DNA of 59,169 nt from DRVP01 sp964604045 (lineage in GTDB: Archaea > Thermoproteota > Bathyarchaeia > Bathyarchaeales > Bathycorpusculaceae). The stretch spans positions 1 to 59,169 of the forward strand of contig CAZRXM010000001.1 in the NCBI GenBank assembly GCA_964604045.1, read 5' to 3'. The notes beneath the pieces were generated by a model. The model did not search any database, was not told the DNA's origin, and saw only the letters and a list, made by a program, of their open reading frames with translations. This document shows, piece by piece, positions 7,813 to 16,421 of the stretch. The number at the start of each line of letters is the position of its first letter. The stretch's first letter is position 1. A program made the position numbers and the translations under genes.

Positions 7813-8988
7813 TTGGTGTTATCTGGTAAGGTTGCAAATCGGCTTAAAAACTTAAAGCCGTCCGGAATACGCCGCTTTTTTGCAGCAGCCAAAGAATTTC
7901 CAGGTATCATTAATCTAAGTGTTGGAGAACCGGATTTTTCCCCTCCAAAGCATGTTTTAGAAAGTGGTTGGCGGGCACTTGAGCAGGGTAAGACGCATTA
8001 CACTCCGACGAACGGGATTCTGGAACTAAGGGAAGCTTTAGCTAAGAAAGCCTACGAAGATTATGGCCTCAGATATGACCCTGAATCTGAGATTTTGGTT
8101 ACTGTTGGTGGGACTGAGGCCATCGCTCTGGCTCTACTTGCGCTGGTGAATCCCGGGGACGAGGTTTTGATTCCAGATCCGGGTTTTGTTTGCTATTCTC
8201 CTAATGTTCAATTGGCTGGTGGTGTTCCCGTTTCTGTTCCTTTACTCGAGGAGAATGGGTTTAAGCCTTCTATTGATACTGTGACATCACTGATCACAGA
8301 TAAGTCACGTGTGATGATAATAAACTCGCCGAACAATCCCACGGGGTCTGTTCTTTCTCGTGACGAGCTCGCGGCTTTGGCAAAGGTCGCTGTTGAGCGT
8401 GATTTGATTGTGATTTCTGACGAAGTCTATGAGAAAATATTGTATGATGATGCGAAACACTGTTGTTTGGCGTCGTTTCCAGGGATGCGGGAGCGAACTT
8501 TGGTTGTTAACTCTTTCTCAAAAACTTACGCCATGACGGGGTTTAGGATAGGCTTTGTTTATGGACCTAGAGAGTTGATGTTTCCATTGTGGCTTGTTCA
8601 TCAGTATTTTGTGGCTTGCGTGGACTCTTTTGCGCAGTATGCTGCTCTAGCAGCTTTGGAGGGGCCCCAGAACTTTGTTAGGGAGATGGTTGAGGAATTT
8701 GATAGGCGAAGACGCTTCGTGCATAAGCGGTTAAATGAGATCGAGGGGTTCAAATGTGCGCTTCCTAAAGGGGCGTTCTATGCTTTCCCGAGCATTAAAC
8801 GGTTCAAGATGTCCTCTGAGGATTTTGCTCAAATGCTTTTGAGCGAGGCTCGTGTTGCGGTAGTTCCTGGGTCTGCGTTTGGCTCGTATGGAGAGGGTTA
8901 CATTAGAATTTCGTATGCCGCCTCCTATGAGCAGTTGGAGGAGGCTATGAACCGCATAGAGAAGGCTGTTAAGAAACTTAGGGTTTAA
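7813..8988 (+). CDS. Class I/II pyridoxal-phosphate aminotransferase (aspartate type)
   Basis: A 391-residue fold-type I aminotransferase. Visible features are the N-terminal NLSVGEPDF substrate loop, the glycine-rich TVGGTEAIALALL, the NSPNNPTGS cofactor segment, SDEVYEKILYD, and the Schiff-base lysine in NSFSKTYAMTGFRIG (about residue 236), plus a C-terminal arginine in YIRISYA for the substrate carboxylate. It transfers amino groups between amino acids and 2-oxoacids; aspartate or aromatic specificity cannot be decided. The start is TTG 7813 or GTG 7816. The neighbours do not form a biosynthetic operon. Confidence 0.9.
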   Translation: MVLSGKVANRLKNLKPSGIRRFFAAAKEFPGIINLSVGEPDFSPPKHVLESGWRALEQGKTHYTPTNGILELREALAKKAYEDYGLRYDPESEILVTVGGTEAIALALLALVNPGDEVLIPDPGFVCYSPNVQLAGGVPVSVPLLEENGFKPSIDTVTSLITDKSRVMIINSPNNPTGSVLSRDELAALAKVAVERDLIVISDEVYEKILYDDAKHCCLASFPGMRERTLVVNSFSKTYAMTGFRIGFVYGPRELMFPLWLVHQYFVACVDSFAQYAALAALEGPQNFVREMVEEFDRRRRFVHKRLNEIEGFKCALPKGAFYAFPSIKRFKMSSEDFAQMLLSEARVAVVPGSAFGSYGEGYIRISYAASYEQLEEAMNRIEKAVKKLRV

Positions 8989-8989
8989 T

Positions 8990-9823
8990 TTAAAGGTTTT
9001 CCGCCGCGTCCTTTAGCTTCTCGAAAACTTCTGGACGTAGATCTTTTAATGTTGGCACGAAGGGTTCAATATGACGTATTTCAGCGTAGTCAACCTCGCC
9101 GATTGCAAGGTCTTCTTCGTCGTACTTGGCTGAAACGATGACTCTTCCATTCGGACCCACTAGCCTGCTGCCTCCCCAGAACTGTAATCCATCTTCTACG
9201 CCGACTAGATTCACGTACGCCACGAAAGCGGTGTTCTCCATGGCTCTTGCAGTGGTCAAGGTTTCAAAGAAGGATCTGCGGACGGCAGGTGAGGCTGAGA
9301 TGCAAACGATTAATTGAGCGCCTTTAAGCCTTGTTAGGCGGCATATTTCAGGGAAGAAAATGTCATAACATATAATCAAGCCTATTTTGCCTAGGCTTGT
9401 TTCAAACACTCCAGTCTGGTATCCCGGTCTGAAGTATCTCTTCTCCTCAAACACACTGTGGGTTGGTAGATGCATTTTTCGGTACTTTCCGATGAAACCT
9501 TGAGGCCCAACAATTACGGCAGTGTTGTATAATGTTGCCTGTGTTTTTTCGCTCAATTCCGGCATTCCATAAATTATGTGGATTTCCTGCCTTTGGGCAA
9601 TTTCTTCTATGGCTTTCGTTGAAGGTCCTGGAATTTCCTCGGCCAGTTTGTAAAGTTCATCCCTTAACACGTAGCCAGTTAGGGAAAGTTCTGGAAAAAT
9701 CACAAGCTCGGCGTCGTGTTGCTTCGCCTTTATGGCATAGTCTTTGATTTTTCGTAAGTTGGCTTCTTTATCTCCTTGTTGACAATTTATCTGGGCTAAA
9801 GCCACCTTAAACCGTGTTTTCAT
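8990..9823 (-). CDS. Carbon-nitrogen hydrolase (nitrilase superfamily amidase)
   Basis: A 277-residue CN-hydrolase with the complete catalytic triad: Glu45 in FPELSLTGY, Lys116 in YRKMHLPT and Cys152 in LIICYDIFFPE. Such enzymes hydrolyse amides or glutamine. The ATG at 9823 follows GGTGG and leaves 13 bases after nadE, so the two are almost certainly one operon. In many organisms the glutamine-dependent NAD synthetase is a single protein with exactly this domain fused to NadE; here it may supply ammonia in trans. Other amidase roles (omega-amidase, N-carbamoyl hydrolase) remain possible. Confidence 0.88.
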   Translation of the reverse strand: MKTRFKVALAQINCQQGDKEANLRKIKDYAIKAKQHDAELVIFPELSLTGYVLRDELYKLAEEIPGPSTKAIEEIAQRQEIHIIYGMPELSEKTQATLYNTAVIVGPQGFIGKYRKMHLPTHSVFEEKRYFRPGYQTGVFETSLGKIGLIICYDIFFPEICRLTRLKGAQLIVCISASPAVRRSFFETLTTARAMENTAFVAYVNLVGVEDGLQFWGGSRLVGPNGRVIVSAKYDEEDLAIGEVDYAEIRHIEPFVPTLKDLRPEVFEKLKDAAENL

Positions 9824-9836
9824 GCCGCCACCTTTT

Positions 9837-10712
9837 TCATGTCTGGGTTTGGGGGAGTCTAAAGTCAAATCCGACGGTTCTATATTGAATTTTTGTTGTT
9901 ATGGGAAGTCTCCTCTTATGTTCCATGTTTTTCCACCGCTTCTCAATTCTCTCCACTAGCTCTTTCTCTATGTTCAATTGCTCCGCTATTTCGTCAGTTT
10001 TCATGAAGTGTTCAAGCCCATAGAGAATGAGATCCAAAAGCTCGTATTTCACACCTATTTCCTCTTCTGCTGTTTGCCCGGGCCAAAGCATTGGCGACGG
10101 CGGCTTGTCCACAATTTCGTCGGGGACCCCTATATGTTTCGCCAGTTTTCGTACTTGGGTTTTGTAGAGGTCCATTAATGGTGCTATGTCCGCCGCCACA
10201 TCCCCCCATTTGGTGAAGTACCCTATCATGGTTTCAGACTTATCTGATGATCCACAAACTATAAGGTTGAGTTTGTTGGCGTAATAGTATATGTAGAGCA
10301 TACGTGTTCGGGCTTTTAGGTTGCCTTTACATATCCTGTCCTCTGGGTCAAAAACTGGTATGGTTTTCTGGAGGGTCTTTAAGGTTGGTGTAATATCGAT
10401 GGTCTCCGTTTTTATACTAAATTTTTCTGCAACAAGTTTTGCGTGTTTTACTTCTCTCGGGCTGTAGGTTTCTTTTTCAGGAAGTATTAGCCCTAAAACC
10501 CTGTTTCCGCCGAGGGCTATTGCGGATAGGGCTGCTGCAGTGCTGCTGTCAACTCCTCCTGAAAGGCCTAGGACTATGCCTTTAGCCTTAGCCTTTTCCA
10601 CGTAATCCTTTATGAAACGGGTTATCTTGTTTTTGACTTCTTCCCAGTCCATTTCCAAAACTTGTGGGTTGAGCTTCAAGGGAGGTCCCTTAAGCCTTAT
10701 TGTTTTAGGCAA
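9837..10712 (-). CDS. nadE: NAD synthetase (ammonia-type NadE)
   Basis: A NadE-family ATP pyrophosphatase converting nicotinate adenine dinucleotide to NAD. The PP-loop LSGGVDSSTAA is at residues 50-60, followed by the conserved CGSSDKSETMIGYFTKWGD and the DKPPSPMLWPGQTAEEEIG loop that closes over the active site. There is no glutaminase domain in the protein. The longest reading frame starts at a TTG (10712), but a TATA-like TTAAATA sits immediately upstream at 10713-10722, so the ATG at 10652 (residue 21, MDWEEV) is a likelier start. Confidence 0.93.
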   Translation of the reverse strand: MPKTIRLKGPPLKLNPQVLEMDWEEVKNKITRFIKDYVEKAKAKGIVLGLSGGVDSSTAAALSAIALGGNRVLGLILPEKETYSPREVKHAKLVAEKFSIKTETIDITPTLKTLQKTIPVFDPEDRICKGNLKARTRMLYIYYYANKLNLIVCGSSDKSETMIGYFTKWGDVAADIAPLMDLYKTQVRKLAKHIGVPDEIVDKPPSPMLWPGQTAEEEIGVKYELLDLILYGLEHFMKTDEIAEQLNIEKELVERIEKRWKNMEHKRRLPITTKIQYRTVGFDFRLPQTQT

Positions 10713-10774
10713 GTATTTAAGGACGAACCTCCGATAATGATAAGGGTTAGCCTAGATAACGTGAAGGAGCAGGT

Positions 10775-11044
10775 ATGGGGCGGAGAAGAAGAAAGGTAGT
10801 GCGTATCCCTAAAAAGAAGCTGCCCAAGCTGTTTTCATGCCCTAACTGTGGCAAGGAGGCCGTTCGGGTTGAAATGCTTCGTGGAGAAAACCGGGCGGTT
10901 GTGAGTTGTGGAAACTGTGGGGCAAAGGAGGAGTTTACTGTTAAACCGATTATGAGCGAAGTTGACGTTTACTGCATGTTCACAGACAAGTTTTACGCCA
11001 CATTAAAGGGCTCCATCGCGGTCAACACAGGAGGTCAACAGTAG
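10775..11044 (+). CDS. Elf1-like transcription elongation zinc ribbon
   Basis: An 89-residue protein with a basic N-terminal tail (MGRRRRKVVRIPKKK) and a C4 zinc ribbon (CPNCGK, then CGNCGA 22 residues later), followed by the conserved DVYCMFTDKFY segment. This matches the Elf1 family of chromatin-associated elongation factors, found in eukaryotes and some TACK/Asgard archaea. It probably binds RNA polymerase. The ATG follows AGGAGCAGGT. It is 8 bases upstream of GGGP synthase, a spacing suggesting co-transcription rather than shared function. Confidence 0.85.
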   Translation: MGRRRRKVVRIPKKKLPKLFSCPNCGKEAVRVEMLRGENRAVVSCGNCGAKEEFTVKPIMSEVDVYCMFTDKFYATLKGSIAVNTGGQQ

Positions 11045-11052
11045 GGAACGTT

Positions 11053-11811
11053 ATGATGGGTGCTGTAGAAAAGTACCTACTCGAGAAAATTCAGTCTGAA
11101 GGGGCAATCCACATAACCCTCATCGACCCAGAGAAGGTCACTCCTCCCAAAGCATCCCTAATTGCAGAGAAGGCTAGAGCGAGTGGCACGTCCGCCATAA
11201 TGGTGGGTGGATCCACTTTCGTCTCAACGAAGCACCTTGACGATGTCATTAAAACAATCAAAAAGGCAGTTAGGCTCCCCGTGATTTTGTTTCCAAACAA
11301 CGTGACTGGTATAAGCCGTTATGCTGACGCTATATGGTTTATGTCGCTTTTGAACTCTGCTGATCCATATTTCATAATAGGGGCCCAAGTTCTGGGGGCT
11401 CCACTAATTAGAAGATATAATCTAGAGCCCATTCCCATGGGCTACATTATTGTAGGCGAAGGTGGCACTGCAGGCGTTATAGGAAAAGCTGTTCCAATTC
11501 CATATGATAAGCCGGAGTTGGCGGCAGCCCACGCCCTGGCGGGGCAGTATCTCGGTATGCGCTTTATATACCTTGAGGCCGGTTCTGGGGCTAAGAGGCC
11601 TGTTCCTCAGGAGATGATTAGGGCTGTTAAATGTTGTATAGAGGTTCCCCTTATTGTTGGAGGGGGTATAAGGTCCAAGGATCAAGCCCTAGCTGCCGTG
11701 TCTGCGGGAGCTGACATAATAGTTACGGGCAATGTTATTGAAGATGGGTGTGTTGAGGACCGTGTCTCCCAGATTGTTGAGGGGATAAAGCTTGGTAAAA
11801 TGCGCGCCTAG
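11053..11811 (+). CDS. Geranylgeranylglyceryl-phosphate synthase
   Basis: A 252-residue TIM-barrel prenyltransferase that makes the first ether bond of archaeal lipids, joining sn-glycerol-1-phosphate to geranylgeranyl diphosphate. Diagnostic segments are HITLIDPEK at the first strand, GGSTFVS, LFPNNVTGIS, YIIVGEGGTAG, YLEAGSGAKRPVP and the phosphate-binding VGGGIRS and VTGNVIE at the C-terminal strands. Length and motifs are typical of the group II family. ATG codons at 11053 and 11056 are both possible. This gene alone identifies the genome as archaeal. Confidence 0.95.
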   Translation: MMGAVEKYLLEKIQSEGAIHITLIDPEKVTPPKASLIAEKARASGTSAIMVGGSTFVSTKHLDDVIKTIKKAVRLPVILFPNNVTGISRYADAIWFMSLLNSADPYFIIGAQVLGAPLIRRYNLEPIPMGYIIVGEGGTAGVIGKAVPIPYDKPELAAAHALAGQYLGMRFIYLEAGSGAKRPVPQEMIRAVKCCIEVPLIVGGGIRSKDQALAAVSAGADIIVTGNVIEDGCVEDRVSQIVEGIKLGKMRA

Positions 11812-11927
11812 TGTTGCGGTTTTTATGTAAAAGCACATTGTGCTCTGCCGGTTGGCAAGCCACTGTTTTTCCTCTGCCATGTTGGAAACTAAAAATAGGC
11901 AGTTAATGGAAAGTGAATGGGAGGCAT

Positions 11928-14900
11928 ATGAACGTTCAAATGAGCCCTGCCTACGCGAAGTATGTGGGGGAACTGGAAAGGCAGCTTGAAGAGCTTTATG
12001 CAATTTGCCAAAAGGCTAGGGCTAAGGGGCTTGACCCATCTCTAGAACCTGAATGTAAAGTTGCAAGGGACATGGCAGATCTTGTTGAAGGCCTCGTAGG
12101 CCCTAAGGGCGTTGCGGAAAGAATCAGGGAGCTTAGCCTAAAACTTCCAAGAGAAGAACTCGCCTTCAAAATTGCAGAGGAAATTGTTTACGGAAAATTT
12201 GGGCACATGGAGCCTGAAGCCGCTGCAGAACAAGCCGTACGGACAGCGTTAGCGATTCTGACCGAGGGGTTGACCGCCGCACCAGTTCAAGGAATTGCTC
12301 AAGTTAAAATAAAAATAAATCCAGACCGCACAAAGTATCTGGCCATTTATTTCGCGGGGCCTATTCGCTCCGCCGGTGGGACGGATCAGGCCCTGACTCT
12401 TGTTATTGGCGATTTTGTCCGTAGGCTTCTGGGACTTGACCGCTACAAGCCCACTGATGAGGAAATAGCTCGTTTCATAGAGGAGATTAGGCTTTATGAG
12501 CGTTCGGTCAGCCGTTTTCAGTATCACGTTTCAGACGAGGAGCTTTGGAAGGCTTTAAAGTGGCTTCCGGTGGAAGTTAGCGGAACAGAAACGGATCCCG
12601 TTGAAGTTTCCTCTCACCGAAACCTCCCCAGAATTGAAACCAACAGGGTTCGGGGCGGTGCGCTGCGGGTTGTTAATGATGGTGTTGTTGGACGGGCTTC
12701 GAAAGTTTGGGCCATAATTGAGAAGCTGGGGATTCAAGGCTGGGACTGGCTTAAGGATATTCGAAAAATGTCTGAGAAGAAATCCGCCGGTTTCATGGAC
12801 GACATAATCGCCGGCCGCCCAATATTCTCCTTTCCATCAAGGCATGGGGGTTTCCGCCTCCGCTACGGGAGGTCTAGGAACACCGGGTTGACGGCGGTAG
12901 GTGTCCATCCAGCCACCATGCTTGTTCTGCAAGGCTTCATTGCTGTGGGCACGCAGCTCCGCCTGGAGCTTCCAGGAAAGGGTGGAATAGTAGTTCCTGT
13001 CGACTCTTTGGAGCCGCCCATTGTAAGGCTGCGGGACGGATCCGTTATAAAAGTAACTCTGGAAAATTTTGCCAAAGTGAAGGATCAAATTGATAAAATC
13101 CTCTTTTTGGGCGACATTCTGATCAGCTTCGGAGATTTCCTGTATCAAGGAAAAACATTGGTCCCCGCCGGGTACGCCGAGGAATGGTGGGCAGAGGATC
13201 TACGGAAAGCCATATCCACAAACTTTAATGGGGACTTGGAGAAAGCAGCTGTTCATGCAAGGCTCCCTACCATGAGGCTTCAAGGTTTCTTGCAGGATCC
13301 CTTTGTTAACAAGCCCATTTTTGCGGAGGCTATAAACCTTTCAGTTAAACTGGGTGTACCCCTCCACCCAGCCTTCACTCCCTTCTGGTCAAGTTTGGGC
13401 TCTGTTGATAAACTTAACTCTTTGAGGTCTTGGCTTCTAAAGTCCAGTGTAGAGTATGATGGTGAGTATGCAAGCCGGATTGTTGGCGAAAACGTTGAAG
13501 AGGTTAAGCAAGCCCTCGAAACGTTATGTTTGCCCCACAGGATTTTGGATGGCAAGATAGTGATAGAGGGCGACGAAGCCCGCGTCTTAGCCTTCTGCCT
13601 AGGCCACAGACGGTTTGATGTCGACTTTTCGGACTGCGAAACCGTTCTAGACGCTGTAAAAAAGGTAACTGGCGTTGTTGTAAGAGATAAGGCGCCCACT
13701 TTTGTCGGAGCTAGGATGGGAAGGCCTGAAAAAGCGAAGAGGCGAGAGATGAAACCCCTTGTGCATGTACTCTTCCCAGTAGGCTTGGCTGGAGGTTCGC
13801 AAAGGGACATCATTGAAGCATGTAAAAACGGGAGTGTATTCGTGGAGGTTATTCGGCTAAAATGTCCAAACTGCAGTGGATACGTGTTTAGGTCAAAGTG
13901 TCCGGTTTGCGGTTCCGAAACTGTTTTGGAGCTGGTTTGCCCCCGTTGTGGCAGAACCTTAAATGAGGGTGAAACTTGTCCGGTCTGCAAGGTTTCCGCA
14001 GTTCCCTATGAGAGACGGCAGATAGATGTTAAGAGGCTTCTTGAGGAGGCTTGCAGCCACCTCGGGGTTCCGGCGCCAAAGATTTTGAAGGGTGTTAAGG
14101 GGTTAACCAATGAGGCGAAAATTCCCGAAATCCTTGAGAAGGGTGTTTTAAGGGCTAAGTACGACTTGTCAGTTTACAAGGATGGAACCATCCGTTTTGA
14201 CGCGACGAATGCCCCCTTAACCCACTTTAAACCATCAGAAATCGGGGTTTCCGTGGATAAGCTGGTTAAACTGGGTTACCGACACGATATTTACGGTGAA
14301 CCGTTAACAAGTCCGGAGCAAGTTTGCGAGTTAAAAGTGCAAGATGTGGTTATTCCGGTTAAATGCGCGGAATATTTTGTTCGTGTTGCAAACTTTTTGG
14401 ATGAGCTTTTAGAGAAGGTTTACGGGCTTCCACCGTTCTATAACATCAGAAGCGTTGAGGATCTTGTAGGTCATCTAGTCGTCGGTTTAGCTCCCCATAC
14501 GTCGGTGGGCATTTTAGGGCGAATCATAGGTTTCACAAACTTGAATGTGTGTTATGCCCATCCGCTTTGGCATTCGGCTAAACGCAGAGACTGCGACGGA
14601 GACGAGGACACCTTAATGCTTGCATTAGACACTTTGCTAAATTTTTCGAGGAAATTTTTGCCAGCTCAGATAGGTGGAATTATGGATGCACCTTTGCTTG
14701 TTGTGCCAGTTGTCAATCCTAAAGAAGTTCAAAGACAAGCCCACGACTTTGATGTGGCAAGGGCCTATCCCTTGGAGTTCTATGAAAAAACTTTGGGAAA
14801 GGCTGAGGCCAAACATGTAGGCCCAATCATAGACCTCATCGGGCACAGGCTTGGAACAGAGGCTCAATACGAGGGCTTCCATTTCACAGTCCCCGTCTCA

Positions 14901-15344
14901 AACATAAACCTTGGGGTGGAGGAAAGCGCTTATAAACGTTTCAAAACCATGATAGACAAGCTTAATGGACAGCTTGCCCTCGCCGAGAAAATTGCCGCCG
15001 TGGACGCTCGCAAGGTGGCGTTAAAGGTTTTAGTGAAACATTTTCTTCGCGATATTGCCGGAAACCTTCGGGCTTTTTCAACCCAAGGTTTTAGGTGCAA
15101 GTCCTGTAACAAGCGTTTCCGCCGTCTGCCGCTGAAGGGCAAATGCCCACAGTGTGGAGGCGAGTTAACCCTCACCGTTTACCGAGGCGGCATAGAGAAA
15201 TACATGGAGGCTGCTGAACACATAATCTGGAAATATAACCTGCCAAAATACTACGCCCAAAGGATTGTTCTAATGAAGGATGAGATAGTATCCCTCTTTG
15301 AGGGCAGAAAGCCCAAACAAATAACTTTAACAGACTTTGCGTAA
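11928..15344 (+). CDS. polC: DNA polymerase D large subunit DP2 (catalytic)
   Basis: A 1138-residue DP2, the catalytic subunit of the archaeal replicative PolD. The ATG at 11928 follows GGGAGG; a GTG at 11913 is also in frame. Visible segments include the N-terminal IYFAGPIRSAGGT, two zinc modules at about residues 645-690 (CPNC, CPVCG, CPRCG, CPVC), the double-psi-barrel catalytic RRDCDGDEDTLMLALD near residue 888, and a C-terminal zinc ribbon near 1056-1080 (CKSCNK, CPQCGG). There is no intein, although DP2 genes often carry one at the catalytic site. Its partner DP1 is at 2297. Confidence 0.97.
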   Translation: MNVQMSPAYAKYVGELERQLEELYAICQKARAKGLDPSLEPECKVARDMADLVEGLVGPKGVAERIRELSLKLPREELAFKIAEEIVYGKFGHMEPEAAAEQAVRTALAILTEGLTAAPVQGIAQVKIKINPDRTKYLAIYFAGPIRSAGGTDQALTLVIGDFVRRLLGLDRYKPTDEEIARFIEEIRLYERSVSRFQYHVSDEELWKALKWLPVEVSGTETDPVEVSSHRNLPRIETNRVRGGALRVVNDGVVGRASKVWAIIEKLGIQGWDWLKDIRKMSEKKSAGFMDDIIAGRPIFSFPSRHGGFRLRYGRSRNTGLTAVGVHPATMLVLQGFIAVGTQLRLELPGKGGIVVPVDSLEPPIVRLRDGSVIKVTLENFAKVKDQIDKILFLGDILISFGDFLYQGKTLVPAGYAEEWWAEDLRKAISTNFNGDLEKAAVHARLPTMRLQGFLQDPFVNKPIFAEAINLSVKLGVPLHPAFTPFWSSLGSVDKLNSLRSWLLKSSVEYDGEYASRIVGENVEEVKQALETLCLPHRILDGKIVIEGDEARVLAFCLGHRRFDVDFSDCETVLDAVKKVTGVVVRDKAPTFVGARMGRPEKAKRREMKPLVHVLFPVGLAGGSQRDIIEACKNGSVFVEVIRLKCPNCSGYVFRSKCPVCGSETVLELVCPRCGRTLNEGETCPVCKVSAVPYERRQIDVKRLLEEACSHLGVPAPKILKGVKGLTNEAKIPEILEKGVLRAKYDLSVYKDGTIRFDATNAPLTHFKPSEIGVSVDKLVKLGYRHDIYGEPLTSPEQVCELKVQDVVIPVKCAEYFVRVANFLDELLEKVYGLPPFYNIRSVEDLVGHLVVGLAPHTSVGILGRIIGFTNLNVCYAHPLWHSAKRRDCDGDEDTLMLALDTLLNFSRKFLPAQIGGIMDAPLLVVPVVNPKEVQRQAHDFDVARAYPLEFYEKTLGKAEAKHVGPIIDLIGHRLGTEAQYEGFHFTVPVSNINLGVEESAYKRFKTMIDKLNGQLALAEKIAAVDARKVALKVLVKHFLRDIAGNLRAFSTQGFRCKSCNKRFRRLPLKGKCPQCGGELTLTVYRGGIEKYMEAAEHIIWKYNLPKYYAQRIVLMKDEIVSLFEGRKPKQITLTDFA

Positions 15345-15389
15345 GTGAAGCTTTTTCTACACAATTGTGTCTACTTCTATTGATGGGCA

Positions 15390-15653
15390 ATGCCGAGGGA
15401 AGGGTATCATCCAAACGCCTACCTGAGAGATTTTAGAAACGTTAAAATGGGCTTGAAAACGAGGACGGTAATATTAGAGTTTTTGGAAAAGGCTTCGGCG
15501 AGCACTAAAGAGATAGCGGATAGAACAGGTTTACAATATGGTGTTGTTTTGCACCATTTGAGGCTTTTAGAGGCGAAGGGAATTGTTCAGCGGAGAAGCG
15601 GTAAGCCCTTCACCTGGATGCTTACGGGGCTGGGACAAAAACGCTTGGGTTAA
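15390..15653 (+). CDS. ArsR-like winged-helix protein
   Basis: An 87-residue single winged-helix domain: helices with RTVILEFLEKA, STKEIADRTGLQ, recognition helix YGVVLHHLRLLEAKGIVQR, and a wing KPFTWMLTGLGQKRL. No metal-binding cysteines are present, so it is a one-domain DNA-binding protein of unknown target. It starts 45 bases after polC and probably shares that transcript; it converges with the MazG-like gene, the two ends overlapping by four bases. Confidence 0.75.
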   Translation: MPREGYHPNAYLRDFRNVKMGLKTRTVILEFLEKASASTKEIADRTGLQYGVVLHHLRLLEAKGIVQRRSGKPFTWMLTGLGQKRLG

Positions 15654-15937
15654 AAGGGGCACTGGCATGGAATTTTTAAGCACTTTGGGCATTTACCATC
15701 ATACTTATTGACGGCTGCCTCTTCCAAGTTCACGTTCGTTACGTTTGCCAGAGAAGCCAACCAAGCGAAGACATCTGCAAACTCGCTTTCTAAGGCCTTT
15801 TTGTCGCCGGATTTTAAGGCGTCACCTAACTCCGCAACCTCCTCAACAAACCATTCAAAGGTCTTTTCGACACCCCTCTGCGAATCCCTGTGGAAGTAAA
15901 GGCGGTGCATAAGCTCCTGAAATTCGCGCACACGCAT
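15650..15937 (-). CDS. MazG-like nucleotide pyrophosphohydrolase
   Basis: A 95-residue all-alpha NTP pyrophosphatase. The metal-binding helices are visible as WFVEEVAELGDAL and EFADVFAWLASLANV, the EExxE and ExxD pattern of the MazG superfamily. The C-terminus adds a cysteine cluster (CPKCLKIPCQC) likely to bind zinc. It is expected to hydrolyse non-canonical or excess nucleoside triphosphates. The ATG at 15937 is clear. The DUF488 gene is upstream in the same direction, 37 bases away. Confidence 0.82.
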   Translation of the reverse strand: MRVREFQELMHRLYFHRDSQRGVEKTFEWFVEEVAELGDALKSGDKKALESEFADVFAWLASLANVTNVNLEEAAVNKYDGKCPKCLKIPCQCPF

Positions 15938-15974
15938 GTTTTCAAGCCTCGTAATGTGTATATGTCTTCACAGT

Positions 15975-16412
15975 TTAAGCTTTAAGGTTGCATAGGCTTC
16001 GTTGGCCCTTAGCAATTATATGGATAACGTTCACACCTTTCCTTTCGAGGTGGGCGGCAACGAACCTTCTGTGGCAATATTTTGGGTTAGTTTCCATGCA
16101 CATTATGCATATTCTTTTTTGAACAGCTATCTCTAAGAGCCTTCTTATGCCTTCTCGGAAAAGTTTTGTTCGCATATGCCTTTCATAGCCGCCCTTCCTA
16201 TAACCGCCCAGCTCCCGTCCAAGCCAGACATATTCTATTCCGTTTTCTGGAAGCCATTTTTCCATGTTTTCCCTCTTAAAGTGTTCAATTTTTGACGTGG
16301 GAAAACTGCGGATGTCCACTAAGACTTGAATGTTATGTTCTTTCAAGAGTTCCAGAAAAGTGTTTATGGAACGGTTGCTATGCCCAATGGTCCAGATGGT
16401 TATCCGGCTCAA
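15975..16412 (-). CDS. DUF488 family protein
   Basis: A 145-residue protein with the DUF488 hallmarks: N-terminal TIGHSNRSINTFLELL, VDIRSFPTSK, LGRELGGYRK and a cysteine-containing ICIMCMETNPKYCHR. The biochemical role is unknown. The start is TTG 16412, preceded by AAGGTTCAGGG, nine bases after the stop of glyA, so it is probably co-transcribed with glyA. Confidence 0.82.
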   Translation of the reverse strand: MSRITIWTIGHSNRSINTFLELLKEHNIQVLVDIRSFPTSKIEHFKRENMEKWLPENGIEYVWLGRELGGYRKGGYERHMRTKLFREGIRRLLEIAVQKRICIMCMETNPKYCHRRFVAAHLERKGVNVIHIIAKGQRSLCNLKA

Positions 16413-16421
16413 CCCTGAACC

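Noticed and set aside
13280..13990. Long open reading frame on the minus strand inside polC (236 residues)
   Set aside because: It is the antisense shadow of a well-supported DP2 coding frame and has low-complexity, serine- and threonine-rich composition with no motifs.
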